Source of the DNA: an uncultured Clostridia bacterium
GTDB lineage: Bacteria; Bacillota; Clostridia; TANB77; CAG-508
Direction of reading: 5' to 3'
Assembly: GCA_934101145.1 (NCBI GenBank)
Contig: CAKOPZ010000004.1
Span: forward strand, 1 to 64,000
DNA: 64,000 bases
Below are positions 26,387 to 36,706 of this stretch, in pieces. The translations under genes were made by a program, and so were the position numbers. Below the pieces are notes generated by a model. That model saw nothing but the letters and a program-made list of their open reading frames with translations, ran no database searches and was not told the origin of the DNA. The stretch's first letter is position 1. The number at the start of each line of letters is the position of its first letter.

Positions 26387-28762
26387 ATGAAAGAAAATAT
26401 AGAAAGATATAATCCAAATATTGAAGAAGGATTATCAAATAATCAAGTAGAGAAAAGAAAAAAAGGAAGGCTTGTTAATTTTGATACAACTTCTCCAACT
26501 AAAAGCATAAAGTCAATAATTATAAGCAATTTTTTTACAATATTTAATCTTATGAATTTACTACTTGCCTTAGCCGTTTTTGCAGTTGGCGAATATAGAA
26601 ATATGCTATTTATAGGTCTTGTTGTTATAAATACTGCAATAAGTACATTTCAAGAGATACATTCAAAAAGAGTGATAGACAAGCTTTCTTTAATTTCAAA
26701 TACAAAAGTAAACTGCATTAGAAATGGAAAAAAAGAAAAGATTGATATAAATGAAATTGTACTTGATGATATATTAGAATTTGAAACAGGAAATCAAATT
26801 ATAACAGATTGTAAAATAGGACAGGGAGAAATTGAGGTAGACGAATCATTTATCACAGGTGAATCAAATGCAATTACAAAAAAAGAAGGAGATATTATTT
26901 TATCTGGAAGTTTTGTAATAAGTGGTAAATGTAGAGCTCAGGTAGAACATATCGGAGAAGATAACTTTACTTCAAAAATTTCAAAACAAACAAGGTATGT
27001 GAAAAAAGTAAATTCAGAAATAATGAATTCACTAAATAAGATAATCAAAACAGTGTCAATTATAATTATACCTGTTGGAACTTTATTATTTTTAAACCAA
27101 TATAACCTTGATGGAGGAATATTAAAAGATGCTGTGATACATACTGTTGCAGCAATAATTGGAATGATTCCAGAAGGGCTTATACTTCTTACAAGTACGG
27201 TGCTTGCAGTTAGTGTAATAAGGCTTTCAAAAAGTAATGTGCTTGTTCAAGAATTATTTTGCATAGAAACTCTTGCACGTGTTGACACATTGTGTTTGGA
27301 TAAAACAGGAACAATAACACAAGGAAAGATGGAAGTAAATGATATTGTTTTAGTAAATGCAAAAAAAGATGAAATGCAAATTATTCTTAAACAAATTGGA
27401 AGTGCATCAGAGGATAGTAATGCAACAATTGAAGCAATAAGAGAAAAATTTATTGATATCAATGAAGCTGAAAAATGGGAGGCTAAACAAAAAATTGCTT
27501 TTTCTTCAAGCAAGAAGTGGTCAGGAATTAGCTTTAAAGATCATGGAACATATGTAATAGGAGCACCAGAATTTGTATTAAAAGAAAAGATAGATGATTA
27601 CAAGAATATAATAGAAGAATACTCAAAAGACTACAGAATGATAGTTTTAGCTCATTCAAATAATGATTTTGAAGAAAAAGAACTTCCACAAGATATAGAA
27701 GTTTTAGGGTTTGTACTTATAACTGATAAATTAAGAGAAAATGCAAAAAAAACGATAGAATACTTTAAAAAACAAGGTGTTGATATAAGGATAATATCAG
27801 GAGATAATCCTGCTACAGTATCAAAGATTGCTAAAAAAGCTGGAGTAGAAGGTTTTGAAAATTATATAGATTGTACAACAATAAAAAGTGAGGAAGAATT
27901 AGAAAAGGCAGTAGAAAAATATAAAATATTTGGAAGGGTTACTCCAGAGCAGAAAAAGCAAATTGTGCAAGAATTAAAGAGACAAGGACATACTGTTGCA
28001 ATGACAGGAGATGGAGTAAATGATATTATTGCTTTAAAAGAAGCGGATTGTAGTATTGCAATTGCCTCAGGTTCAGATGCTGCAAGAAATGTATCACAAC
28101 TTGTACTTCTTGACTCTAACTTTGCATCAATGCCAAAAATAGTAGCAGAAGGAAGACGTACAATCAACAACCTGGAAAGGTCCGCATCATTGTTTTTATC
28201 AAAAACAATATATTCAACAATTCTTGCAATATTATTTGTATTTGTAAAAGCAGAATATCCATTTATGCCAATACAATTAAGTTTAATCTCACTTGTATGT
28301 ATAGGAATTCCATCATTTATTCTAGCATTAGAGCCAAACAAAGAAAGAGTAAAGGGTAAATTTATAGGAAATGTTATAAGCAAATCAATTCCTACAGCAT
28401 TAACTGTTATACTAAATATAGTTATTGTTTTAATATTAAATATATTTTTAAAATTACCATCACAAATATATTCTACAATATGTGTTATACTTACAGTGCT
28501 TACTGGTTTTATGCTAATTATAAAAATATCAAGACCATTTAATATTTTAAGAGGAATTTTGCTTCCAACACTTGTAGCAATTTTTGCTGGTTGTTGTTTA
28601 ATATTTAAAAATTGGTTTTGCGTTGAACTTACAAAAGAATATGTAGGTTTAATGATATTGCTTTCTGGAATAGCTGTATTTAATTTTATTATATCAAATA
28701 TGGTATCAAGTAAATTGTTAAATAAGATAAGAAAGAAAAATGAAGTAAAGATAAGCATTTAG
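26387..28762 (+). CDS. Cation-translocating P-type ATPase (CtpE-like)
   Basis: 791 residues. Actuator-domain motif FITGESNAI, phosphorylation motif CLDKTGTITQGKME, and hinge TGDGVNDIIALKEADCSIAIASG are all present. Membrane helix 4 carries IPEGLILLTS. This fits the CtpE-like branch, shown to move calcium in mycobacteria, but the ion here is unproven. About ten helices, with a four-helix C-terminal bundle. AAAGGAAAG is 6 nt before the ATG. A DUF4116 gene follows 15 nt later. Confidence 0.9.
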   Translation: MKENIERYNPNIEEGLSNNQVEKRKKGRLVNFDTTSPTKSIKSIIISNFFTIFNLMNLLLALAVFAVGEYRNMLFIGLVVINTAISTFQEIHSKRVIDKLSLISNTKVNCIRNGKKEKIDINEIVLDDILEFETGNQIITDCKIGQGEIEVDESFITGESNAITKKEGDIILSGSFVISGKCRAQVEHIGEDNFTSKISKQTRYVKKVNSEIMNSLNKIIKTVSIIIIPVGTLLFLNQYNLDGGILKDAVIHTVAAIIGMIPEGLILLTSTVLAVSVIRLSKSNVLVQELFCIETLARVDTLCLDKTGTITQGKMEVNDIVLVNAKKDEMQIILKQIGSASEDSNATIEAIREKFIDINEAEKWEAKQKIAFSSSKKWSGISFKDHGTYVIGAPEFVLKEKIDDYKNIIEEYSKDYRMIVLAHSNNDFEEKELPQDIEVLGFVLITDKLRENAKKTIEYFKKQGVDIRIISGDNPATVSKIAKKAGVEGFENYIDCTTIKSEEELEKAVEKYKIFGRVTPEQKKQIVQELKRQGHTVAMTGDGVNDIIALKEADCSIAIASGSDAARNVSQLVLLDSNFASMPKIVAEGRRTINNLERSASLFLSKTIYSTILAILFVFVKAEYPFMPIQLSLISLVCIGIPSFILALEPNKERVKGKFIGNVISKSIPTALTVILNIVIVLILNIFLKLPSQIYSTICVILTVLTGFMLIIKISRPFNILRGILLPTLVAIFAGCCLIFKNWFCVELTKEYVGLMILLSGIAVFNFIISNMVSSKLLNKIRKKNEVKISI

Positions 28763-28777
28763 ATTAGGGGCGATTTT

Positions 28778-29290
28778 ATGGAATTTGATAAAGAAAGAAA
28801 TAATGACAGGGAATATGTGTTAGAACAAGTAAGGAAGCAAGGAATTTTGCTAGATCTTGCAAGTGATGAATTAAAAGACGATAAAGAAGTTGTTATGACA
28901 GCAATTGAGCAAGATGGAAATGTTTTAGAATTTGCAAGTAAAAGGCTAAAAGATGACAAAGAAGTTGTACTTGCATCAGTTCAAAAAGTTGGATGGACAA
29001 TGTGCTATGCAAGTGATAGACTTAGAGCAGACAAAGAACTTATGCTTATAGCAGTTAAGATAAATGGACAAGAACTTTATTATGCATCACCAGATTTACG
29101 AGATAATAAGGAGACAGTACTAGAAGCGGTTACAAACAAGGGCCTTATTGTAAAATATGCAAGTAAGAGACTTAGAGCAGATAAAGAAATAATGCTTGCT
29201 GCGATTAAAAGTGATAAAAGGGCAAAAGAGTACATATCTGCTCCAATATTATTTGAGGATGAGGATATTAAGCAAGCATTAGAGGGATAA
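28778..29290 (+). CDS. DUF4116 repeat protein
   Basis: 170 residues made of four to five tandem ~24-residue units of the form DKEVVLxAVxxxGxxLxYASxRLRxD, the DUF4116 pattern. The units look helical. Family function is unknown; many copies occur in protist and bacterial genomes. It has an AGGGG site 9 nt before the ATG and probably shares the ATPase transcript, ending at the terminator at 29309. Confidence 0.88.
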   Translation: MEFDKERNNDREYVLEQVRKQGILLDLASDELKDDKEVVMTAIEQDGNVLEFASKRLKDDKEVVLASVQKVGWTMCYASDRLRADKELMLIAVKINGQELYYASPDLRDNKETVLEAVTNKGLIVKYASKRLRADKEIMLAAIKSDKRAKEYISAPILFEDEDIKQALEG

Positions 29291-29308
29291 AAATATAAAA
29301 GTAATAAT

Positions 29309-29349
29309 AAAAGAATGGATTTTGTTTTAAGCAGGAACCATTCTTTTTG
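29309..29349 (+). terminator. Terminator after the DUF4116 gene
   Basis: AAAAGAATGG (29309-29318) pairs with CCATTCTTTT (29338-29347) across a 19-nt loop, with a short T-run. Confidence 0.75.
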
Positions 29350-29528
29350 TTCTGATGTCGAATAGTGTCGAAAAACAACGAACACTTTTTCTTTACAAAT
29401 GCAACAAAATATAGTAATATTAATATATCTAAAAATTGCAATTTAAATCGAAAGAAAACTTTAATCTAAAAATTTATTTCTAAAGAAAAATCCAAAAATA
29501 ATAAATTTAATAAAAAGGCAGGTGCTAT

Positions 29529-30179
29529 GTGGTAAAGTTTATACAAAAGCATTTTATTAATGTATCTTTTTGTATTACACTATTTTTTATTATTGCAATA
29601 ATTATTGCAGGCTTTAATATTGTTTATTTAATAGTAAAAAAATCTGATAAAAATATTAGTGAGCAATATAGCTTAGATACAAAAGCAATTGATGAAAATA
29701 TAGAAAACAATATGAATGAATTAGTTGAAGAAAGTGAAAATAAAAAATATAGTGATAGTGCTAAACAAGATGATACATTATCAAAAATAAATATATATAG
29801 AACAAATAAATGGAGAATAAAAATTCCAGTATTAGGATTAGATGCACCAATTAGTCAAGGAACAAGTAGCGAAGAATTGAGGCGAACAGTTGGACATTTT
29901 GAAGAAACGGATAAATGGGATGGAAACGTTGCTTTGGCTGCACATAATAGAGGATACAAATGTAATTTCTTTCAAGAAATAAGAAAATTGAAAGATGGAG
30001 ATACAATAGTATATTCTACTGACAAAGGACAGAGACAATACAAAGTTGTTTTAAATAAGGTGATTAAGGAGACTGACTGGACTTACATACAAAATACTAA
30101 AGATAATAGATTAACATTAATTACATGCGAAATGAATAAAAGAGAATATCGAAGATGTGTACAAGCAGTGGAAATATAA
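29529..30179 (+). CDS. Class D-type sortase
   Basis: 216 residues. An N-terminal membrane anchor (about residues 12-36) and an acidic linker precede the sortase beta-barrel. Catalytic residues are visible: His in ALAAHNRG, Cys in LTLITCEMN, Arg in EYRRCVQAV. Sortases attach LPxTG-type proteins to peptidoglycan or form pili. No LPxTG substrate was seen in this window. The start is GTG 29529, as the overlapping ATG reads into a stop. Confidence 0.88.
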   Translation: MVKFIQKHFINVSFCITLFFIIAIIIAGFNIVYLIVKKSDKNISEQYSLDTKAIDENIENNMNELVEESENKKYSDSAKQDDTLSKINIYRTNKWRIKIPVLGLDAPISQGTSSEELRRTVGHFEETDKWDGNVALAAHNRGYKCNFFQEIRKLKDGDTIVYSTDKGQRQYKVVLNKVIKETDWTYIQNTKDNRLTLITCEMNKREYRRCVQAVEI

Positions 30180-30238
30180 GAAAAATATTAATAGATATTA
30201 AAAAAACACATACAATATTTACAAAGAAAGGATTGTAT

Positions 30239-31528
30239 ATGTTTTATCAAATTATAATTTTATTTATTTTGATTTTATTTAATGCGTATTTTGCAGCAAC
30301 AGAAATTGCATACATTTCTATAAACGAATCTAAAATAAACAAAATGTCAAAAGAAGGAAATAAAAGAGCAAAACAGATAGAAGAAATGCTGAAAAATCCA
30401 AGTAAATTTTTAGCAACAATACAAATTGGAGTAACACTTGCAGGATTTCTATCAAGTGCATTTGCATCAGATGCTTTTGCAAATCAGTTAGCATATGAAT
30501 TAAATAGACTCTTTTCAAATATTGATTTTGAATTATTAAAAGGATTTTCAATAGTTTTCATTACTATAATATTATCTTTTTTTACATTAGTATTTGGTGA
30601 ATTAGTTCCCAAAAGACTTGCTATGAAATATTATGAAAAAATAGCTTTTGCAACAATTTCACAGGTAAAGATAATTTCAAAAATTACTTCTCCTTTTGTA
30701 AAACTTCTAACATATTCAACAAATATGGTTTCAAGGATATTTGGTGTTAAGGAAAGTGAAGAAGAAATTGTTACAGAAGAAGAGATAAAAATGCTAATTG
30801 ATGAAGGACAAGAAAAAGGAGCAATTGAGAAAGAAGAAAAGGAGCTTTTAAATAATGTATTTGAGTTTAATGATATTATTGTTTCAGAAATAATGACTCC
30901 GAGAACTGATATTTTTGCAATTGAAATTAATGATGACATAAGCAAAATGCTTAATGAGATTGATGAATATAAATACAGCAGAATTCCTATATATGAGGAA
31001 ACTATTGATAATATTCAAGGTGTTCTATTTGTAAAAGACATTTTAAAGGTATTAAAGGATGGTAAAAAATTAGAAGCAAGAAATATAATGAGAACACCAT
31101 ATTTTGTTCCTGAATCAAAAGAAATTGATAAGCTTTTTAGAGAACTTCAAAAAAGTAAACAGCAAATGGCAATTGTAATAGATGAATACGGAGGTACAGC
31201 AGGGCTAGTGACAATGGAAGATATTATTGAAGAGCTTATGGGAAACATATTTGATGAATATGATGAAGAAGAAATAGATTATAAAAAGATAGATGAAAAT
31301 ACGTATTTAGTTAGTGGAAATGCTTCTCTATATGAAATAAAAAAGATAATGGGAGTAGAAATTCCAGAAGGAGATTATGAAACATTATCAGGCTTTTTAC
31401 TTGAAAAACTGGGTAGAATTCCAAATGAAAATGAGGATATAGTAATAGAAGATGGAAAACTTACTTTTAAAATTGAGGATTTTGAAGATAAAAGGATTAA
31501 ATACGTGAAAATTTGTAAAAATATGTAG
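30239..31528 (+). CDS. CNNM / CorC-HlyC family membrane protein with CBS domains
   Basis: 429 residues. The N-terminal DUF21/CNNM region has four hydrophobic segments (IILFILILFNAYFAATE onward). A CBS pair follows at roughly 205-325 (IMTPRTDIFAIE and VIDEYGGTAGLVTMED). The C-terminal CorC_HlyC domain ends the protein. The family is implicated in magnesium/cobalt export. AAAGGA before ATG 30239 selects this over the longer frame starting at 30155. Confidence 0.9.
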   Translation: MFYQIIILFILILFNAYFAATEIAYISINESKINKMSKEGNKRAKQIEEMLKNPSKFLATIQIGVTLAGFLSSAFASDAFANQLAYELNRLFSNIDFELLKGFSIVFITIILSFFTLVFGELVPKRLAMKYYEKIAFATISQVKIISKITSPFVKLLTYSTNMVSRIFGVKESEEEIVTEEEIKMLIDEGQEKGAIEKEEKELLNNVFEFNDIIVSEIMTPRTDIFAIEINDDISKMLNEIDEYKYSRIPIYEETIDNIQGVLFVKDILKVLKDGKKLEARNIMRTPYFVPESKEIDKLFRELQKSKQQMAIVIDEYGGTAGLVTMEDIIEELMGNIFDEYDEEEIDYKKIDENTYLVSGNASLYEIKKIMGVEIPEGDYETLSGFLLEKLGRIPNENEDIVIEDGKLTFKIEDFEDKRIKYVKICKNM

Positions 31529-31602
31529 ATAAGCTTGATAAATTGTTAAAATAAATATAAAATATTAGTATGAAATTTATATAACAAAGGAGAGATTTTT
31601 AT

Positions 31603-33345
31603 ATGAAGAAAAAAAACATTTTTATTGTACTTATAATTGTCATACTAATAGCAATTGTAATAGCAGGAGTATTAATTTATTTTAACAATAAGGCAAAATA
31701 TGATTTTGAAATAACAAAGGTAACCCAAATTAATTATCATGTTATCAATGAAAATAATAAGTATGGTGTAATTGATCGTGATGGAAATGTAGTAGTTGAA
31801 GCAAAATATGAGGTTGTACAAATACCAGACCCATCAAAAGATATATTTATATGTTTATATGATTACAACTCTGAGGAAAAAGATTACAGTTCAGATGTAT
31901 TTAATTCTAAGGGAGAAAAATTATATCAAAAATACGAAAATGTTCAAGCTATTCCAACAGAGACAACATATGATGGAATTCCTTTTGAAAAAACAGTTCT
32001 AAAATTTAAAAAAGATGGCAAGTATGGACTAATTGATTTAGATGGTAAACAAATTTTAAAACCAGAATATGAAAGTATAACGGCTATTCCATACAAAGAA
32101 GGAATGTTAATTGTAAAAAAAGATGAAAAATGTGGCGCGGTAAATATCAATGGTAAAATTCTAATTCCTATAGAATATGAAAGCATAACAGCTGATAATT
32201 ATTATAGTGACCAAACTATGTATAAAACAACTGGATTTATAGTAAGCAAGAAAAGTGATGAAGGATACAGATATGGTTATATAGACTATAAAGGTAAGAC
32301 AATTGCTAAAACAGAATATACACAGATTGATAGAGTAACTGATGTGGAAGATGATAAAAAAGTATATTTAGTTGCATACAAAAATGGACAAGCGGGACTA
32401 TTAAAAAATAAAAAAGTAGTTTTAAATTATGAATATGAAGATATAAGCTATAATGCATATAATGATGTATTTGTTGTAAAAAGAAATTCTAAGGAAGGCA
32501 TTGCAGATAAACAAGGAAAAATAAAAATACCTACAGAATATACAGATATATCATTTGGAGGAATATATGTAAATGCATATAAAGATGGACAGTTTATATT
32601 GCTTGATCTAAATGGAAATGTAATAGAAAATCAAGATATAGTTACAAAACTTCCAACAAAAGATGGAAAGCATTATATTGTAGCAGATAAAAATGAGATG
32701 TATGACATTACAGACTTAAATGGCGAAAGCATGATAGAAAATAGTTATGCATATATGGAAGAAATTGAACCAAATTATTTTGTTGTAGGAAATAACAACA
32801 AAAATGGAATAATTGATTTATCAGGTAAAGCATTTGTTGATTTGAAATATAATAGTATATTCCGTATTGATGGAACAGATTTACTACAAGCCAATATATC
32901 AGATAATAATACAATAAGTTTAATAGATAAAAAAACAATGAAAATACTTGCTACAATGGATAATGCAAGTGTTGAAATTGATGACAACTATATAAGACTT
33001 TATTCAGATAAAGAAAGTAAATATTTTAGTGATACAGGTAAGGAACTAATTACAAGAGATGTATTTCCAAACAATGAACTATATGCAAAAGAAGTTGATG
33101 GTAAATGGGGATTTGCAGATAGAAGCGGAAATATAAAAGTTGAATGTAAATATGATATGGTAACAGAATTTAATGAATACGGATTTGCAGGAATAAAGAA
33201 AAATGGCAAATGGGGTTCAATAAATTCAAAAGGCGAAGTTGTTCAAGAACCTAAATATAAAATAAGTTGGACAAACCCTATTTTTGTAGGAAAATATTAT
33301 CAATCAGAAGAATGGCATGGAGATACTTATTTTACTAATAAATAG
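31603..33345 (+). CDS. Membrane-anchored WG-repeat protein
   Basis: 580 residues: one N-terminal membrane helix (residues 5-27), then a long extracytoplasmic region of WG-type beta repeats such as KYGLIDLDGKQILKPEYE and CGAVNINGKILIPIEYE. About ten to twelve units of 35-50 residues can be counted. WG repeats are predicted beta-propeller-like and are common in clostridial surface proteins; no biochemical role is assigned. AAGGAGAG precedes the ATG. Confidence 0.85.
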   Translation: MKKKNIFIVLIIVILIAIVIAGVLIYFNNKAKYDFEITKVTQINYHVINENNKYGVIDRDGNVVVEAKYEVVQIPDPSKDIFICLYDYNSEEKDYSSDVFNSKGEKLYQKYENVQAIPTETTYDGIPFEKTVLKFKKDGKYGLIDLDGKQILKPEYESITAIPYKEGMLIVKKDEKCGAVNINGKILIPIEYESITADNYYSDQTMYKTTGFIVSKKSDEGYRYGYIDYKGKTIAKTEYTQIDRVTDVEDDKKVYLVAYKNGQAGLLKNKKVVLNYEYEDISYNAYNDVFVVKRNSKEGIADKQGKIKIPTEYTDISFGGIYVNAYKDGQFILLDLNGNVIENQDIVTKLPTKDGKHYIVADKNEMYDITDLNGESMIENSYAYMEEIEPNYFVVGNNNKNGIIDLSGKAFVDLKYNSIFRIDGTDLLQANISDNNTISLIDKKTMKILATMDNASVEIDDNYIRLYSDKESKYFSDTGKELITRDVFPNNELYAKEVDGKWGFADRSGNIKVECKYDMVTEFNEYGFAGIKKNGKWGSINSKGEVVQEPKYKISWTNPIFVGKYYQSEEWHGDTYFTNK

Positions 33346-33372
33346 ATATACAGTAAGAAAGAAGGAACGAAA

Positions 33373-34650
33373 ATGAACAAAAATGAATATAGAGAATATG
33401 GAATATCAGATAAAATAATAGAACTTGCAGAAGAAACTGAAAAAAATGTTAAAGCTATTTTTGAAGAGATAGATGATGTGGGTGAGTACAATACTTTGAA
33501 AGTTTTAAAAGCATTTCAAGATAATAATATATCAGATATGCACTTTGGAAGTACAACAGGTTATGGATATGGAGATATTGGAAGAGATACAACAGAAAAA
33601 GTATTTGCGCAAGTATTAAAAGCAGAGGATAGCTTAGTAAGAGGGCAATTTATATCAGGAACACATGCTTTAACTGTTACATTATTTGCACTTCTTAGAC
33701 CTGGAGATACACTTTTAAGTATCACAGGAAAACCATATGATACATTAGATGAAGTTATAGGAATAGTTGATAATCCAAGTTCTTTAAAATCATTTAATGT
33801 AAATTTTGAACAGATTGAGTTAATAACAGATGAACAAAATCATGAAAATGATGATTTTGATTATAGTGCTATAGAAAATAGATTAAAACAGGGAAAAGTA
33901 AAAGTTATAGAAATACAACGTTCTAAAGGATATAGTAGTAGAAAAAGTATTTCAATAGAGCAAATAGAAAAAGTTGTAAAATGCATCAGAAATATTGATA
34001 AAGATGTAACTATAATGATCGATAATTGTTATTGTGAATTTGTTGGAAAAAAGGAACCTTTAGAAGTAGGAGCAGATGTTATAGTAGGGTCACTTATAAA
34101 AAATTTAGGTGGGGGAATTGCACCAAATGGAGCATATGTAGCAGGAAGAAAAGATTTAATACAGCTTGTAGCAGAAAGACTTACAGCCCCTGGAGAAGGA
34201 AAAGAAGTTGGACCAACACTTGGAATAACAAAATCAATTTTGCAAGGACTATTTATGGCACCACAAGTAGTAGCAAGTAGTTTAAAGACTGCAGTTTTTG
34301 CAAGTTATGCATTAGATAAACTTGGATTTGATGCAAGACCAAAATATAATGATAAAAGAGCTGACATAGTTCAAACAGTTAATTTTAATGATGAAGAAAA
34401 ACTTATAAAATACTGTCAGGGTATTCAAATGGGTTCTCCAGTAGATAGTAATTCAATCCCAGAGCCATGGGATATGCCAGGATATACTGATAAAGTAATA
34501 ATGGCTGCTGGAGCATTTACACAAGGTTCATCAATAGAACTTTCATGCGATGGTCCAATAAGACCTCCATATACCGCATTTATGCAAGGGGGACTTACAT
34601 ATTATTATGGAAAAATAGGTGTAATGAAAGCTTTAGAAAATATATTATAG
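33373..34650 (+). CDS. PF06838-type PLP lyase (methionine gamma-lyase family, YnbB-like)
   Basis: 425 residues. The N-terminus and motifs (MHFGSTTGYGYGDIGRDT, RGQFISGTHAL, MIDNCYCEF, SLIKNLGGGIAPNGAYVAG with the PLP lysine) match the family once called aluminium-resistance proteins. It is a fold-type I PLP enzyme distinct from the one at 1062; the true substrate is poorly known. The frameshifted flavoprotein gene follows after 16 nt. Confidence 0.9.
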   Translation: MNKNEYREYGISDKIIELAEETEKNVKAIFEEIDDVGEYNTLKVLKAFQDNNISDMHFGSTTGYGYGDIGRDTTEKVFAQVLKAEDSLVRGQFISGTHALTVTLFALLRPGDTLLSITGKPYDTLDEVIGIVDNPSSLKSFNVNFEQIELITDEQNHENDDFDYSAIENRLKQGKVKVIEIQRSKGYSSRKSISIEQIEKVVKCIRNIDKDVTIMIDNCYCEFVGKKEPLEVGADVIVGSLIKNLGGGIAPNGAYVAGRKDLIQLVAERLTAPGEGKEVGPTLGITKSILQGLFMAPQVVASSLKTAVFASYALDKLGFDARPKYNDKRADIVQTVNFNDEEKLIKYCQGIQMGSPVDSNSIPEPWDMPGYTDKVIMAAGAFTQGSSIELSCDGPIRPPYTAFMQGGLTYYYGKIGVMKALENIL

Positions 34651-34666
34651 AAAGTAGATATAAAAA

Positions 34667-35936
34667 ATGAAAGTAGTAATAATACGGAGGTGGACCAGCA
34701 GGAATGCTTGCAGGTATCTCCTCTGCATCAAATGGAACAAATGAAGTAACAATACTTGAAAAAAATGATATGCTTGGAAAAAAACTTTTAATAACAGGAA
34801 AAGGTAGATGCAATATAACAAGCAGTCTTCCAATAGAAGAATTTATGAATAATATACCAGGCAATAGTATGTTTTTATATAGTAGCTTCCACAATTTTGA
34901 TAATTTAGATATAATAAATTTATTAAAACAGGAAGGAGTAGAAGTAAAAGAGGAAAGAGGAAATAGAGTATTTCCTGTATCAGATAAATCAAGAGATGTC
35001 AAGGCTGCATTAATTCATAGATTAAAAGAATTAAATGTGAAAATTCAGACAAATTGTGATGTTAAGGACATTTGTATTAAAGATGGAAAAGTTGAAAAAG
35101 TGATTTATACATCAAATGGAAAGATTCATGAAATATTGGCTGATAAAGTAATACTTGCAACAGGTGGAAAAAGTTATCCAGGAACAGGTTCAACAGGAGA
35201 TGGGTATAAATTAGCAGAAAAACTTGGACATCATTGTACAAAAATAAGACCATCACTTGTTCCAATGGTAGCAAGTAAAAAAGATGTTTCAATATGCAAG
35301 AAAATGCAAGGATTAAGTTTAAGAAATGTTGGAATAAAATTTAAGGATATTTCTAAAAATAAAACTATATATGAAGATTTTGGAGAAATGCTATTTACAC
35401 ATTTTGGAGTATCTGGGCCAACAATATTAAGTGGTTCGGCATATATTCTAAGATATCCAAAAGTAGATGAGCTATTAAAACAATCTTTAATAAAACTTAT
35501 AATTGATTTAAAACCAGCATTATCAGAAGAAAAGCTTGATGAAAGAATACTTAGAGATTTTTCTGAAAATAAGAATAAAGCATTAAAAAATAGTTTAGAT
35601 AAACTGTTACCTAAAAAAATGATAGATGTTTTTATAGAGCTTTCTAATATTTCACCTGATAAGAAAATAAATGAAATAACAAAAAAAGAAAGAGAAAATA
35701 TAGTACATTTATTAAAAAACTTTGAGATAACAATAGGTGACTTTGGAGATATAAATACAGCAATAGTAACATCAGGAGGAATAAATATAAAAGAGATAAA
35801 TCCAAAAACAATGGAATCTAAATTAATAAGAGGATTATTCTTTGCAGGAGAATTGATAGATGTAGACGCATATACGGGAGGATTTAATTTACAAATAGCA
35901 TATTCAACAGGATATACTGCAGGTATGGAAAATTAA
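34667..35936 (+). pseudogene. HI0933/BaiN-type FAD-dependent oxidoreductase, frameshifted near the start
   Basis: From 34704 the frame encodes a ~410-residue flavoprotein (CNITSS region, ATGGKSYPGTGSTGDGY, TSGGINIKEINPKTMES, GFNLQIAYSTGY). The expected dinucleotide-binding start, MKVVIIGGGPAGM, is encoded from ATG 34667 but split: an extra C at 34685 breaks the frame between ATA and GGA. Removing that base restores GGGPAG exactly. As written, translation could only begin at ATG 34704, losing the first beta strand and the glycine motif. This is either a real inactivating mutation or a base error in the assembly. Confidence 0.85.
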
Positions 35937-35955
35937 ATTTAACTGAAAGGAAAAG

Positions 35956-36594
35956 ATGATGGAACAGTTTAAAACAATTATGCAAGATGCACAGGCAGAA
36001 ATAGAAGAAAAGAAATCTCGATTTATAGCAAATGTTTATTATATAGAGAAAACAGAAGAAGCAGAAGCGCACTTGCAACATATAAGAAAAAAGTATTTTG
36101 ATGCAAGACATAACTGCTTTGCTTACCGCATTTTAGAAGAAAATGGAGTAAAGGAAAAACAATCTGATGATGGAGAACCAAGTGGAACTGCAGGAGCACC
36201 AATGTTAAATATATTACAAAAAAACAATTTATATAATGTTTTAATTGTTGTAACAAGATATTTTGGAGGAACACTTTTGGGAACAGGAGGACTTGTAAGA
36301 GCATATTCAGATGCAACAATTAAATCATTAGAAAATGCGAAAGTTATAATTCAAACTAAAGGTTATTTAATCAATGTGGTAATTGAATATAAGGACTTAG
36401 AAAAATTTAAATATTATTGTCGTATGCATGGAATTATAATTGTAAATACAGTTTATGAAAATAATATTATATGTACTATAGAAATATCAAAAAACGAAAA
36501 AGAAAACTTATTAGGAAAAGAACAAAAAGAAATAACAATTTTAAGAAATACTGTAATTAGGGAAAAATATATAAGAATAAACATAGAAGAATAA
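35956..36594 (+). CDS. YigZ / IMPACT family protein
   Basis: 212 residues. The UPF0029 N-terminal domain is clear (KSRFIANVYYIEKTEEA, DARHNCFAYRI, DDGEPSGTAGAPML, RYFGGTLLGTGGLVRAYSDA), followed by the short C-terminal domain. The family is linked to control of translation through the eukaryotic relative IMPACT; the bacterial role is undefined. AAAGG is 5 nt from ATG 35956, and ATG 35959 is an equal alternative. Confidence 0.9.
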   Translation: MMEQFKTIMQDAQAEIEEKKSRFIANVYYIEKTEEAEAHLQHIRKKYFDARHNCFAYRILEENGVKEKQSDDGEPSGTAGAPMLNILQKNNLYNVLIVVTRYFGGTLLGTGGLVRAYSDATIKSLENAKVIIQTKGYLINVVIEYKDLEKFKYYCRMHGIIIVNTVYENNIICTIEISKNEKENLLGKEQKEITILRNTVIREKYIRINIEE

Positions 36595-36632
36595 GATAAA
36601 ATGTACATATTAGAAAAAATTTCCAAAAACTA

Positions 36633-36661
36633 TTGCAATAAAATGGAAATAAATGTATAAT
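36633..36661 (+). promoter_or_regulatory. Promoter of spo0A
   Basis: TTGCAA at 36633-36638, a 17-nt spacer and TATAAT at 36656-36661, about 40 nt upstream of the coding region. No obvious 0A box was seen in the short leader. Confidence 0.7.
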
Positions 36662-36706
36662 TAAAACTGTAAAAAATTTACAATTATGAATTAGGGGGAA
36701 ATGAAT

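Noticed and set aside
27862..28758. 298-residue minus-strand reading frame
   Set aside because: It is an antisense shadow of the P-type ATPase, whose motifs are all on the plus strand.
30155..30238. Longer N-terminus for the CNNM/CorC protein
   Set aside because: It would overlap the sortase gene and is polar. AAAGGA before ATG 30239 and the membrane helix that follows support the shorter form.
34595..35002. 135-residue minus-strand frame that might explain the break in the flavoprotein gene
   Set aside because: It is a shadow of the oxidoreductase; restoring the plus-strand frame by one base gives a perfect family motif.
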